From Fibrobacteria bacterium GUT77 (GTDB lineage Bacteria; Fibrobacterota; Chitinivibrionia; Chitinivibrionales; Chitinispirillaceae): a stretch of 10,601 nucleotides of DNA. Below are positions 1-7,450 of this stretch, piece by piece. The stretch is taken from assembly GCA_001462255.1 (NCBI GenBank), contig LIUJ01000220.1, positions 1-10,601 of the forward strand. Direction: 5' to 3'. A program made the translations under genes and the position numbers. The notes under the pieces are model-generated. The model saw only the letters and a list, made by a program, of their open reading frames with translations, did not search any database and was not told the DNA's origin. Within the stretch, counting starts at the first letter, position 1; every line of letters begins with the position of its first letter.

Positions 1-22
1 GGAGCGAAGCGACGAAGCAATC
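1..22 (+). repeat. Partial palindromic repeat (GAGCGAAGCGACGAAGCAATC family)
   Basis: The first 22 bases match one arm of the palindromic element at 6768-6856, whose reverse strand also contains GGAGCGAAGCGACGAAGC followed by AATC. The match stops there, and the flanks differ. The rest of this copy lies left of the window. It sits just upstream of the permease start at 41, in the gap before that gene. Confidence 0.75.
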
Positions 23-40
23 TAAGTATTCTGAACTTCT

Positions 41-1123
41 ATGAAAATAAAATTCATAAACTCACGGGCCCGGGAGAAATTCTTCGGCCATCCGCTGGCC
101 CTACCCGGCCTAATAACCCTCTGCGTCCTCTACGCGGTGATGGTCTTCGCCGAATTTGTCGCCCCGTACCACTATGACAACTCCGACAGAAACGGATCCT
201 ACCAGCCGCCTACGACGCTACACTTCACGACAAGCGACGGGCGGTTCTCAATTGTCCCCGTGGTCTATCCCAAGTCTTACGCTTTCAACGAGCGCTACGA
301 GCGCGTTTACGTTGAGGACAAGTCTAAGCCGTACGACTTGGCGTTCTTTCCCAAGGGCGACCGCGTTAAGCTCTTCGGCCTCATCCCAATAGAGCGCCAC
401 CTCTTCGGCTTGCGGGGCAACCCGAACGACGCGCGGATTTACATTATGGGCGCGGACGCCGTGGGGCGCGATCTTTTTTCCCGTATCGTTTACGGTTCGC
501 GCGTTTCTCTTACGGTTGGATTTTTGGGCGTGCTGATAACCTGTCTGCTCGGTTTCTTGGTAGGCGGCGCGGCGGGGTATTTCGGCGGGCGCCTCGATTG
601 GCTTCTCATGCGTTTCGCGGAGTGTTTTATGCTGGTGCCGTCGTTTTTTTTGATGTTGGCTTTGCGGAGCGCTTTTCCCATTAAGATTTCGAGCGTGCAA
701 ATTTATCTTTTGATAGTGGTGATAATGAGCCTCGTTGGGTGGGCTGGTTTCGCGAGGGTGATAAGGGGCATGGCGCTGTCTATAGGTCGGCGCGACTACG
801 TGACCGCGGCCAAGGCGCTGGGCGCGAGCCACCTGCGAATAATCGCGCGTCACATACTGCCGCAGACGATGTCTTACGCCATAGTATCGGCTACGCTGTC
901 GGTGCCGGCGTACATACTGGGAGAATCGGCGCTTAGCCTGATAGGTCTTGGCATACAAGATCCGCACGCGTCGTGGGGGAACCTTCTGAGCGCGGCCATG
1001 AATCTGTCGCAGATACAACTGCACCCTTGGATATTGTTGCCGGGCGTATTTATATTTTTGACGATTGTGGCGTTCAATTTTGTGGGCGACGGGTTGCGGG
1101 ACGCGTTGGATCCGAATAGATGA
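41..1123 (+). CDS. ABC transporter permease, OppC/DppC family (oligopeptide or dipeptide uptake)
   Basis: This is an inner-membrane permease subunit of a peptide/nickel-type ABC importer, expected to pair with an OppB-type permease, two ATPases and a binding protein. The 360-residue chain has an N-terminal membrane segment at about 21-40 and then an extracytoplasmic insert of about 95 residues (42-136), longer than in short OppC proteins. The conserved permease block follows: GADAVGRDLFSR at 137-148, membrane segments from about 157, and the EAA loop at 251-275 (AAKALGAS with ARHILPQ) that contacts the ATPase. The family endings LSLIGLGIQDP (299-309) and VGDGLRDALDP (348-358) are also present. 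The frame upstream of 41 is closed by stops, and the next ATG lies inside the first membrane segment, so 41 is the likely start, although no clear Shine-Dalgarno site is visible. The partner genes probably lie left of the window. The substrate cannot be told from sequence. Confidence 0.93.
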   Translation: MKIKFINSRAREKFFGHPLALPGLITLCVLYAVMVFAEFVAPYHYDNSDRNGSYQPPTTLHFTTSDGRFSIVPVVYPKSYAFNERYERVYVEDKSKPYDLAFFPKGDRVKLFGLIPIERHLFGLRGNPNDARIYIMGADAVGRDLFSRIVYGSRVSLTVGFLGVLITCLLGFLVGGAAGYFGGRLDWLLMRFAECFMLVPSFFLMLALRSAFPIKISSVQIYLLIVVIMSLVGWAGFARVIRGMALSIGRRDYVTAAKALGASHLRIIARHILPQTMSYAIVSATLSVPAYILGESALSLIGLGIQDPHASWGNLLSAAMNLSQIQLHPWILLPGVFIFLTIVAFNFVGDGLRDALDPNR

Positions 1124-1148
1124 TTGCGGGATTGAGCAAATCACGCAA
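1124..1148 (+). other. Imperfect hairpin just after the permease stop codon
   Basis: TTGCG-G-GATT pairs with AATC-A-CGCAA around a 5-base loop (1134-1138), giving nine pairs and one internal mismatch. It follows the permease stop directly, where a terminator is expected. However, the sequence after it is A-rich, not T-rich, so it does not meet the usual intrinsic-terminator pattern. It could protect the 3' end of the message. Confidence 0.25.
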
Positions 1149-1166
1149 ATAAAAAAGCAAAAAAAG

Positions 1167-1196
1167 TTGCGTAAAACCGCCTACATTTATTATATT
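1167..1196 (+). promoter_or_regulatory. Possible sigma-70-type promoter for the downstream envelope-sugar operon
   Basis: TTGCGT (1167-1172) and TATATT (1191-1196) are separated by 18 bases. An overlapping TTATAT at 1190-1195 gives a 17-base spacing. The stretch lies in the 240-base gap between the permease and the next gene and is the best promoter-like sequence there. It would leave a leader of about 160 bases before the start at 1364. The evidence is similarity to consensus only. Confidence 0.3.
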
Positions 1197-1363
1197 GAGG
1201 CTATGGCAACGGAACTCACTTTTAATTTCATCTTTGGCCGCGTTATTGAGCGTATTCGCAATTCAACGGAAGCGCCGAATAAAAACAACGCCTTGTAAGA
1301 CCGCTAACGAGCGCTTTGCCAAAGCTACACTGATATTAAAAACGACGTTATAGAAAGGCACTT

Positions 1364-3631
1364 ATGGAGTCTATGGAAAGTTCTACGGTCGCGATGCTTG
1401 TCGGGTACTTTAATATTGCGTTAATAACGGTTGCGGCCATATTCGCGTTTTTCGGCGTCGTCGCGATTTTTCGCGCTTTGGTCTATCGCCGCGAGACTTC
1501 AGGCGGCAGGGCGGCGAGGAGGCGTAGCGCTAAGGAGAAGCCTAAAAGAGACCATACGCTATTGTCCGCGTTTTGCGTGGCCGCGCTCGCCGCGTTTGCT
1601 GTTGAGGCGGTGTTCTTCAACTGGCAGACCTACCTAAAAATTTTTGCCGGGCCTGAGCTTAACACCCTGAACACGTCTCCCGACAACCCGCGCGTCCTCC
1701 TTACGTCCCGCTCCGGATACAAAGCGGAAATAGTATCCGAAAACGACGAAAAGACAAATACTCCGGTCGTAAAAGTGATTTTCAAAAATCTTAACATAAA
1801 AATCACGTCGTTATTCGTTGATATGAAACTCGCCAACGCCGAAACCGCGTACATGACGGTTCATTGGGTTGATGAAACCGGCGCGTACGACTTTCAAAAG
1901 AAACTGTTAACGCGTTTCCCGCGCGACAATTACTCGTCGCTTGGCCCGCGCGGGAATGTTGGGGAACTTACGCTTGTATTCGCCCCGCCGACAACGACCG
2001 ACGGCGACGTGAATTTTGTGCTTACGACCATCGCGTTAAACAAACGAATTCCATTTTATTTCAGCGGACTCCGCCTTATCGTTGTGTCGTGTTTGCTTTT
2101 CGCGGTCATTTGTTTCTTTAAAAAAGAACCTCGCGCCAAAGCCGCGTACTGCCTATTTGAGTATAAATTCAACCCTACAAACCGGAAGCAAAACGTCGTA
2201 TACGCGCTTTTGGTCGTTGTGTTGATACTGTTCTCATACGTATGCATAAACACGTCGTACTCAAAATCATACCTTGAATACCCAACGCATCAGCATTACA
2301 ACAAATATTTGGTCGACGCTCTCGCGCACGGTAGAACATGGTTGGATTACGGCACTCCTGAGAATCTGCTTAAAGCCGAGCGCCCGTACGACAACGCTTA
2401 CCGCATAGCCAACGGTTATAAATTCAACTCCGACGTGATGTGGGACTGGGTTTGGTACAAAGGTAAGTTTTACTGCTATTACGGCGTTGTTCCGGCCGTT
2501 ATTCTCTATGTGCCGTACAAACTCATTACCGGAGATTACCTGTCGAACAACGGCGGCATATTCTTGTTCACCGCAATCATAATAGCGTTAACGGCGATGT
2601 TGTGGCGGTTTTGCGTTAAGAAGTATATGCCGAACGCCGGATTCGTTTTTTATATACTGAGTTTTTTAACGCTGTTTTTCGCGAGCGGCATATCTTCCCA
2701 ACTGCGGTACAACCGCTTTTACAGCATTGTTCAAACGGCCGGTTTGATGTTTGCCTTAGCCGGAGTTTTTTTATTGCTTAAGTCGGTGGAGAACGAGAAG
2801 ATAAACCGCCTGAAACTGTTTTTTGGGTGTCTGTGTTTGGCGCTTATAGCCGGGTGCCGCCCTAATATGATTTTCGTATCGCTTCTTGTCCCATTTGTAT
2901 TGTGGAAGTATAGGTCGTATAAATTACTCGGATTCGTAGCACTGCCCTACATATCGGTCGCCGCTTTGTTGTGTGCGTACAACTATGTCCGCTTCGAGTC
3001 GATTTTTGAGTTTGGGCAAAAATACTGTTTGACCAGCGACGACGCGACAAAATACACCCTGTTGAACCCCGTTGGGTATGCCGCCAAAGCGCTTTGGAAC
3101 TCGTTTTTTGCCTTATTTGTTCCAAACAAATACACTTTGTACTTTCCGTTCGTCGAAAGTCAAATACCGCTTGTCGATTCCGTTTATGCCGGTATCTTTT
3201 GGGGGAGAAACACGGGTAGCGGAATGATCAATTTTCCTATAACGCTTTGTTTGTTGTACATGCTTAAAAAGAACATGGATAAAACGAGACTCGGCCTTGT
3301 CCGCTTGTCCTTAGTTTTATCTGTAGTTTCCGCGGTCATAATAATCGTCGATTCGTGCCTTGTCGGATTTTCGGTAAGATTTACGCTTGATTTCGCGTTT
3401 TTCCTTCTTTTGCCGTCGTTGTTTTGCGCTTATCTGTGGTACGCCGACCACGGGGATGACGCGCTTCCGAACAAAGACCGCCTTAGCGTCGTATACGTTC
3501 TGCTTGCCGTAAGCGTGCTCGTCGGGTTGTTTCTTTGCGTATCCGGCGGATTCCTTAAGGAATCGGGAGGCGCGGTGGCTTATGATCCGGTGTTGTATCG
3601 TTACCTTGAATGTTCGTTGGGAATCTTTTAA
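1364..3631 (+). CDS. Large polytopic membrane protein, GT-C glycosyltransferase-like
   Basis: This is a 755-residue membrane protein. Two N-terminal membrane segments (about 12-38 and 66-86) flank a basic cytoplasmic loop (RRETSGGRAARRR region). An extracytoplasmic, probably beta-rich domain follows at about 90-235, then a series of hydrophobic segments from about 236 to 750. The loop at about 300-370, after the membrane segment at 280-296, carries HQHYNKYLVDALAHGR, an acidic stretch (ERPYDNAYR) and YKGKFYCYYGVVPAVI. This resembles the first extracytoplasmic loop of GT-C enzymes, which use polyprenyl-phosphate sugars as donors. A second conserved-looking motif is AGCRPN at 496-501. I infer a glycosyltransferase role from topology, this loop and the neighbouring lipid-sugar genes. 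No donor or acceptor can be named. The ATG at 1364 is chosen for the GAAAGG site at 1353-1358, and ATG 1373 is an alternative. It is the first gene of a four-gene operon. Confidence 0.75.
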   Translation: MESMESSTVAMLVGYFNIALITVAAIFAFFGVVAIFRALVYRRETSGGRAARRRSAKEKPKRDHTLLSAFCVAALAAFAVEAVFFNWQTYLKIFAGPELNTLNTSPDNPRVLLTSRSGYKAEIVSENDEKTNTPVVKVIFKNLNIKITSLFVDMKLANAETAYMTVHWVDETGAYDFQKKLLTRFPRDNYSSLGPRGNVGELTLVFAPPTTTDGDVNFVLTTIALNKRIPFYFSGLRLIVVSCLLFAVICFFKKEPRAKAAYCLFEYKFNPTNRKQNVVYALLVVVLILFSYVCINTSYSKSYLEYPTHQHYNKYLVDALAHGRTWLDYGTPENLLKAERPYDNAYRIANGYKFNSDVMWDWVWYKGKFYCYYGVVPAVILYVPYKLITGDYLSNNGGIFLFTAIIIALTAMLWRFCVKKYMPNAGFVFYILSFLTLFFASGISSQLRYNRFYSIVQTAGLMFALAGVFLLLKSVENEKINRLKLFFGCLCLALIAGCRPNMIFVSLLVPFVLWKYRSYKLLGFVALPYISVAALLCAYNYVRFESIFEFGQKYCLTSDDATKYTLLNPVGYAAKALWNSFFALFVPNKYTLYFPFVESQIPLVDSVYAGIFWGRNTGSGMINFPITLCLLYMLKKNMDKTRLGLVRLSLVLSVVSAVIIIVDSCLVGFSVRFTLDFAFFLLLPSLFCAYLWYADHGDDALPNKDRLSVVYVLLAVSVLVGLFLCVSGGFLKESGGAVAYDPVLYRYLECSLGIF

Positions 3632-3633
3632 AA

Positions 3634-4557
3634 ATGATAAACACCGCGCCCATCCGACTCCTTCGCCCCGAGCAATGGACGAAAAACCTATTCGTTTTCC
3701 TGCCGGTGTTTTTCGGCGGGCAGTTGTTGAACGTTTCCGTCTTATTGCCGTGCGTCGCGGCGTTTATCGCGTTTTCTTTCGCGGCGAGTTCCGTTTACTG
3801 CTTTAACGACATTTACGACGTCGACGCCGACAAGTCGCATCCGGTAAAACGCAACCGCCCGATAGCGTCCGGCGCCGTTTCCGTGAAGACGGCGTACGCG
3901 GCGACGGTCGTTTGCTTGCTTGCGTCGTTGGGTACGGTTCTGTTCGTTTGCGGCGAAAACGCGCGCTACGAGATTTTGGCGCTTATTCTGTCTTATTACG
4001 TTATGAACCTCGCGTACTGCGTTAAACTCAAACATTATGCCGTTATAGACGTGGTTATCATTTCCATAGGTTTTGTGTTGCGTGTTTTTGCGGGCGGGGT
4101 AGCCGCCGGCATCAGGTGTTCGGAGTGGATGATTATAATGACGTTTTTGCTCGCGATGTTCATCGCGTTCGCCAAGAGGCGCGACGACGTGGTTTTATAT
4201 TTGAACACAAACGTTCTACACCGCCAAAACATCGACGGGTACAATTTGGAATTTATGAACCAAGTAATGACGGTTGCCGCGACCATTGCCATGATAGCGT
4301 ATGTTATGTACACGCTTTCGCCGGACGTTATAGATTACTACAAAAGCAGGCATATCTACCTTTCGGCTATTTTCGTGTTGACCGGCATTATACGTTATTT
4401 GCAGGTTACCATAGTGGATTTGAAAAGCGGCAGTCCGACTAAGATTTTATTGCGCGATCGCTTTATACAATGCTGTATTGCCGGATGGATCGTTATGTTT
4501 TTGGTAATCATTTACGCGAAAAAAATAGTCGCGATATTCGGGGCGGTTGCCTTATGA
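3634..4557 (+). CDS. UbiA-family prenyltransferase, decaprenyl-phosphate phosphoribosyltransferase-like
   Basis: This integral membrane enzyme of the UbiA superfamily resembles the branch that transfers 5-phosphoribose from PRPP to polyprenyl phosphate (Rv3806c/UbiA type in mycobacteria), the first step to lipid-linked arabinose or ribose. Counting from 3634 it has 307 residues. The first Asp-rich motif is NDIYDVDAD at 58-66, followed by HPVKRNRPIASG at 69-80, typical of this branch. The second motif region is YCVKLKHYAVIDV at 128-140, with Asp139. Roughly eight to nine membrane segments are visible. The start at 3634 lies two bases after the preceding stop. An in-frame ATG at 3610 would overlap the upstream gene by 22 bases and add eight residues. 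I prefer 3634 because the conserved LLRPEQWTKN begins nine residues later. The general family is very secure. The exact prenyl lipid and the fate of the product are inferred. Confidence 0.9.
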   Translation: MINTAPIRLLRPEQWTKNLFVFLPVFFGGQLLNVSVLLPCVAAFIAFSFAASSVYCFNDIYDVDADKSHPVKRNRPIASGAVSVKTAYAATVVCLLASLGTVLFVCGENARYEILALILSYYVMNLAYCVKLKHYAVIDVVIISIGFVLRVFAGGVAAGIRCSEWMIIMTFLLAMFIAFAKRRDDVVLYLNTNVLHRQNIDGYNLEFMNQVMTVAATIAMIAYVMYTLSPDVIDYYKSRHIYLSAIFVLTGIIRYLQVTIVDLKSGSPTKILLRDRFIQCCIAGWIVMFLVIIYAKKIVAIFGAVAL

Positions 4558-4982
4558 CCCGGCACAGTCGTAAAACGGCGTTCTTTGAAAAGATAAAAAG
4601 CGCTTGGTTTACAAAGGATTTCATACTATTCGCGTTTTGCGGCGGAATGGGCACGCTTACCAATTTTGTATGCTCCTTGGCCGTTTCAACGCGGCTGAAC
4701 CCGTCCGTCTCATACGTTTTAGGCTACGGGATAAGCCTGTTTGTCGCGTACGCCTTAAACGCGAAGTTGATCTTTCACCGCGAATTTTCGCTTAAGGAAT
4801 TCGTCAAGTTCGTAATTTCGTATATTCCCAATTTTTTGATATTGTTCGCGTTCGTGCTGATTTTTTTGAATTTGTTGCGTTGGAATAAAGTTATCGTGTA
4901 CGCCTTAGCCGGTTTGTTGGGGTTGCCGATAACGTTTTTGCTCGTAAAAATTTTTGCCTTCGGCAAAGGAGATGAAACATGA
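4554..4982 (+). CDS. GtrA-family membrane protein
   Basis: This small protein of 142 residues has four predicted membrane segments (about 22-42, 50-70, 87-107 and 113-134), the GtrA layout and length. The family signature is visible as FCGGMGTLTNF (28-38), YALNAKLIFH (66-75) and ITFLLVKIFAF (126-136). GtrA proteins are thought to help move or flip polyprenyl-linked sugars across the membrane and often sit beside glycosyltransferase and UbiA genes. The biochemical role is not firmly settled for most members. The start at 4554 overlaps the preceding stop as ATGA and has a GGGGCGG stretch upstream. A longer reading back to 4470 would run far into the phosphoribosyltransferase gene and adds no family-like sequence. 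The overlap implies translational coupling with both neighbours. Confidence 0.9.
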   Translation: MTRHSRKTAFFEKIKSAWFTKDFILFAFCGGMGTLTNFVCSLAVSTRLNPSVSYVLGYGISLFVAYALNAKLIFHREFSLKEFVKFVISYIPNFLILFAFVLIFLNLLRWNKVIVYALAGLLGLPITFLLVKIFAFGKGDET

Positions 4983-6034
4983 AGACTTTTTTCATTACCG
5001 GCGGAGCCGGTTTTTTGGGCATCAACCTGATTCGCTTTCTCTTGGAGAAGGGGCATAAGGCGGTATCTTACGATTTTGAGGAGGATTTCAATTATCCCGA
5101 AAAGGCGGATGACCGTGTAAAGGTCTTTTGTACCAAGAAGAGCGATATCCGCGATCTCGCGTACATGACGGAGGCTATGGTCGGCAGCGATATCGTGATT
5201 CACTGCGCCGCGGCCTTGCCGCTTTACTCCCCAAAGGACATCCGCACCACCGACATTGACGGCACCCGCAACGTACTGATCGCCGCCCGTAAAAACGGCG
5301 TCGAGCGCGTCGTCCAAATATCGTCGACGGCCGTGTACGGGATACCCGACCATCACCCGTTGACGGAAGAAGACAAACTCGTAGGCGTAGGCCCTTACGG
5401 GGAGGCTAAGATAGACGCGGAGAGGGTGTGCGAGGAATTTCGAAAGCAGGGCATGACGGTTCCGATATTGCGCCCCAAGTCGTTTATCGGGCCGGAGCGG
5501 CTCGGCGCGTTCGCCTTGTTTTACGACTGGGCGTCGACCGGGCACGGGTTCCCCATGATCGGCAGCGGGAACAACCGCTACCAGTTCTTAGACGTGCGCG
5601 ATCTCTGCGAAGCGATTTATTTGTGCGCCGAGCTGCCGAGCGAAACGGTGAACGATACGTTCAATATAGGCGCGGAGGAGTTTACAACCATGAAAGAGGA
5701 TTACCAGGCGGTTCTCGACCGCGCCGGATTCGGAAAGAAGATACGCGGCTTTCCGGCGGCTCCGCTTATATGGACGTTGCGCCTTTTGGAACTGTTGCGC
5801 CTCTCGCCTCTGTACAAATGGGTTTATGAGACGGCGTCCAAAGACTCCTTCGTTTCGATAGAAAAAGCCAAAAAAGTTTTGGGTTTCCGCCCGCGCTACT
5901 CAAACAAGGACGCGTTGCTCGGAAACTATCAATGGTATTTGGACAATAAGGATTCGTTTGCCCGCGCGTCGGGGGTTTCCCACCGCGTACCGTGGAAGCA
6001 GGGAATTCTCGGTCTTGCCAAATTGTTCTTTTGA
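4979..6034 (+). CDS. NAD(P)-dependent epimerase/dehydratase, extended SDR family
   Basis: This is a soluble 351-residue oxidoreductase of the extended short-chain dehydrogenase family, which includes nucleotide-sugar epimerases, dehydratases and 3-beta-hydroxysteroid-type enzymes. The Rossmann glycine motif TGGAGFLG is at residues 7-14, close to the N-terminus. The catalytic set is Ser115/Ser116-Thr117 (ISSTAVYG) and Tyr140-x3-Lys144 (YGEAK). LRPKSFIGPE at 160-169 and the QFLDVRDLCEA block are typical of the C-terminal substrate half. The start has a strong AAAGGAGA site (4965-4972) and overlaps the GtrA stop as ATGA. As last gene of the operon, it may interconvert or reduce the sugar carried on, or destined for, the polyprenyl lipid. 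That role is inferred from context, and the substrate cannot be read from sequence. The DprE1 flavoenzyme that normally acts on the phosphoribosyl lipid is absent from the window. Confidence 0.9.
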   Translation: MKTFFITGGAGFLGINLIRFLLEKGHKAVSYDFEEDFNYPEKADDRVKVFCTKKSDIRDLAYMTEAMVGSDIVIHCAAALPLYSPKDIRTTDIDGTRNVLIAARKNGVERVVQISSTAVYGIPDHHPLTEEDKLVGVGPYGEAKIDAERVCEEFRKQGMTVPILRPKSFIGPERLGAFALFYDWASTGHGFPMIGSGNNRYQFLDVRDLCEAIYLCAELPSETVNDTFNIGAEEFTTMKEDYQAVLDRAGFGKKIRGFPAAPLIWTLRLLELLRLSPLYKWVYETASKDSFVSIEKAKKVLGFRPRYSNKDALLGNYQWYLDNKDSFARASGVSHRVPWKQGILGLAKLFF

Positions 6035-6127
6035 CGGCGCACGTCGGACAAAAGGCATACACGGTCGAACTTGATAAACTGCCCGAACGGTTACGCGAGC
6101 CTTCGTTTTGTTCGCAAACTTAAGACG

Positions 6128-6150
6128 GTTTCGCCGATGCCGGCGCAAAC
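6128..6150. other. Hairpin between convergent genes, possible weak bidirectional terminator
   Basis: GTTT-CGCCG pairs with CGGCG-(C)-AAAC around an ATGC loop, giving nine pairs with one bulged base. It lies between the end of the epimerase gene (6034, plus strand) and the end of the transporter gene (6159, minus strand), where a shared terminator would be placed. No good T-tract follows on either strand, so termination is not certain. The rest of this 124-base gap shows nothing I recognise. Confidence 0.3.
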
Positions 6151-6158
6151 GACGATGT

Positions 6159-7412
6159 CTACCGCAGCGCGTCGTTTTTGTCGATTATCCGCGCTATCCT
6201 ATCCGTAACCGCTTCCACGTATTCCGTCGCCGCCGCTTTGGGGTCGGTTATCAACGCTTTTAGGCTAATCTTTTTAGACGATTTCGAAAATTTCATTACT
6301 TCGGGAAAATGCTCTAACGCTGTCATCCCCGCCTCCAACGTATCTTTTTTATTCGGGAAAAATTTATACAGAAACTTTATGAATGACTTGTGGAAATCAA
6401 ACTTATTTAGGATATGTACGGTCTGCAACCAACACCAAATACGCAAAGACTGCTTAATAAACGCGATTATTCCGTCTATTGTGATGAACGGTAGAACGTC
6501 CAAACGCTTGCCGTAAGAGAAAAACAGGTTTGTGAACGCCACGAACAGGAAGAGCGTATAGAAGCGCGTCGGGTAGATCAATACAAGCGGGGTCTTGCGG
6601 TTTAACAAGTATGATACCAAAGAATAAATCGTCGCCGCAGAGATTAAGACATATATATTGTTGATGAACATCAGCGATATTGATACTGCGAAGGTTGCGA
6701 TTATTATCAGTTTGGCGGTAACCGTCGTATGTGTCGTGTCGGTATGGTTTGTTGCGTTTAAATTACTCTGGATTGCTTCGTCGCTTCGCTCCTCGCAACT
6801 TGTGTATCTCGGCGATAGCCAATGACCGTCATTGCGAGCGAAGCGAAGCAATCCAGTATTTTGACCATTATACCCAAGAATCTTTCCCACTACCGGCGTA
6901 AGCGCCCCCACAAACCCTCCAAAGACCACCGCGGCGCAAAGCATAAACGGTATCTGCCCAAGCACGCCGATATTTCGCGACATCATTACATAGATAACGG
7001 CTAATTGTCCGATATTGTGAAACAGCGCCCCGACAATCGCCGTTCCCACCGTTCCGGTAAGTCCGCGCCGTCCTAACGTCGTCCACAAAATGAACATCGC
7101 CGCCGTGGAAAGCAATCCGCCGCTTAGGCTAAGCGTCAACGTAAACAGCGAGAATCCGAAGTAAAAGCCGGATATCCAAACCCGCAGCGCGGTATAGAGC
7201 AACGCGTCCCCAAAACCGTACTTCATTATCCACAGGATAGTAATGATATTGGCGAATCCGGGTTTGAGCCACGGTAAAAACGGCAGTCTTGGAATGGCAA
7301 GTTCAACGGCGTTGAGCGCTACGGCGGCAAGTAGCCAAATTGCCTTTTGCGTCGCGGCGCGGTCATTAGTCGGAGGTGAGTGTGTGGCGATGAATTCTTT
7401 ATTTGTCGGCAT
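6159..7412 (-). CDS. Gx transporter (Hpre_diP_synt_I) domain fused to an EcfT/CbiQ-like domain
   Basis: This is a 417-residue membrane protein in two parts. Residues about 22-182 match the Gx-transporter family (Pfam Hpre_diP_synt_I, long annotated as heptaprenyl diphosphate synthase component I but with the look of an ECF substrate-binding component). Visible marks are the N-terminal hydrophobic ALNAVELAIPRLPF, LKPGFANIITI (49-59) and FHNIGQL (131-137). Residues about 232-415 resemble the EcfT/CbiQ transmembrane coupling subunit: several membrane segments, TNLFFSYGKR (294-303) then FITIDGIIAF (309-318) and a long charged C-terminal helix region. The parts are usually separate proteins. Between them, residues 186-215 are the translation of a palindromic DNA repeat (6768-6856), so the linker is derived from it. 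The start at 7412 is the first ATG open in frame. A nearby upstream ATG stops after six codons. Substrate is unknown, and the partner ATPase is not in the window. Confidence 0.85.
   Translation of the reverse strand: MPTNKEFIATHSPPTNDRAATQKAIWLLAAVALNAVELAIPRLPFLPWLKPGFANIITILWIMKYGFGDALLYTALRVWISGFYFGFSLFTLTLSLSGGLLSTAAMFILWTTLGRRGLTGTVGTAIVGALFHNIGQLAVIYVMMSRNIGVLGQIPFMLCAAVVFGGFVGALTPVVGKILGYNGQNTGLLRFARNDGHWLSPRYTSCEERSDEAIQSNLNATNHTDTTHTTVTAKLIIIATFAVSISLMFINNIYVLISAATIYSLVSYLLNRKTPLVLIYPTRFYTLFLFVAFTNLFFSYGKRLDVLPFITIDGIIAFIKQSLRIWCWLQTVHILNKFDFHKSFIKFLYKFFPNKKDTLEAGMTALEHFPEVMKFSKSSKKISLKALITDPKAAATEYVEAVTDRIARIIDKNDALR
6768..6856. repeat. Palindromic interspersed repeat inserted in frame in a coding gene
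   Basis: The left arm is at 6768-6798 (CTGGATTGCTTCG...CTCCTCGCAA). The right arm at 6832-6856 is its inverse (TTGCGAGCGAAGCG, then AAGCAATCCAG). The arms differ only by two 3-base indels, and a 33-base spacer separates them. The whole element is translated in the transporter gene as LRFARNDGH... and ...SCEERSDEAIQ. A third, partial arm is at 1-22. Elements of this type are widespread in some bacterial genomes, mostly between genes. In-frame copies recall the palindromic elements reported inside Rickettsia genes. Confidence 0.85.
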
Positions 7413-7450
7413 ATGTCAATCCGCGTTTATTATCATTTTCTACCATAATC

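Noticed and set aside
248..1144. Long open frame of 298 codons on the minus strand opposite the permease
   Set aside because: The translation is rich in Arg, His and Gln with no membrane or domain pattern. The opposite strand encodes a clear OppC-type permease, so this is an antisense shadow.
4775..5545. Open frame of 256 codons on the minus strand opposite the GtrA and SDR genes
   Set aside because: It has no recognisable motif and overlaps two genes with clear family signatures and a strong ribosome site.
6023..6121. Short plus-strand frame starting at a TTG overlapping the SDR stop (reads as ...YTVELDKLPERLREPS...)
   Set aside because: It is about 30 codons, has no ribosome site of its own, uses a TTG start and matches no family I recognise. 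It could be a remnant, but the evidence is too thin to list.
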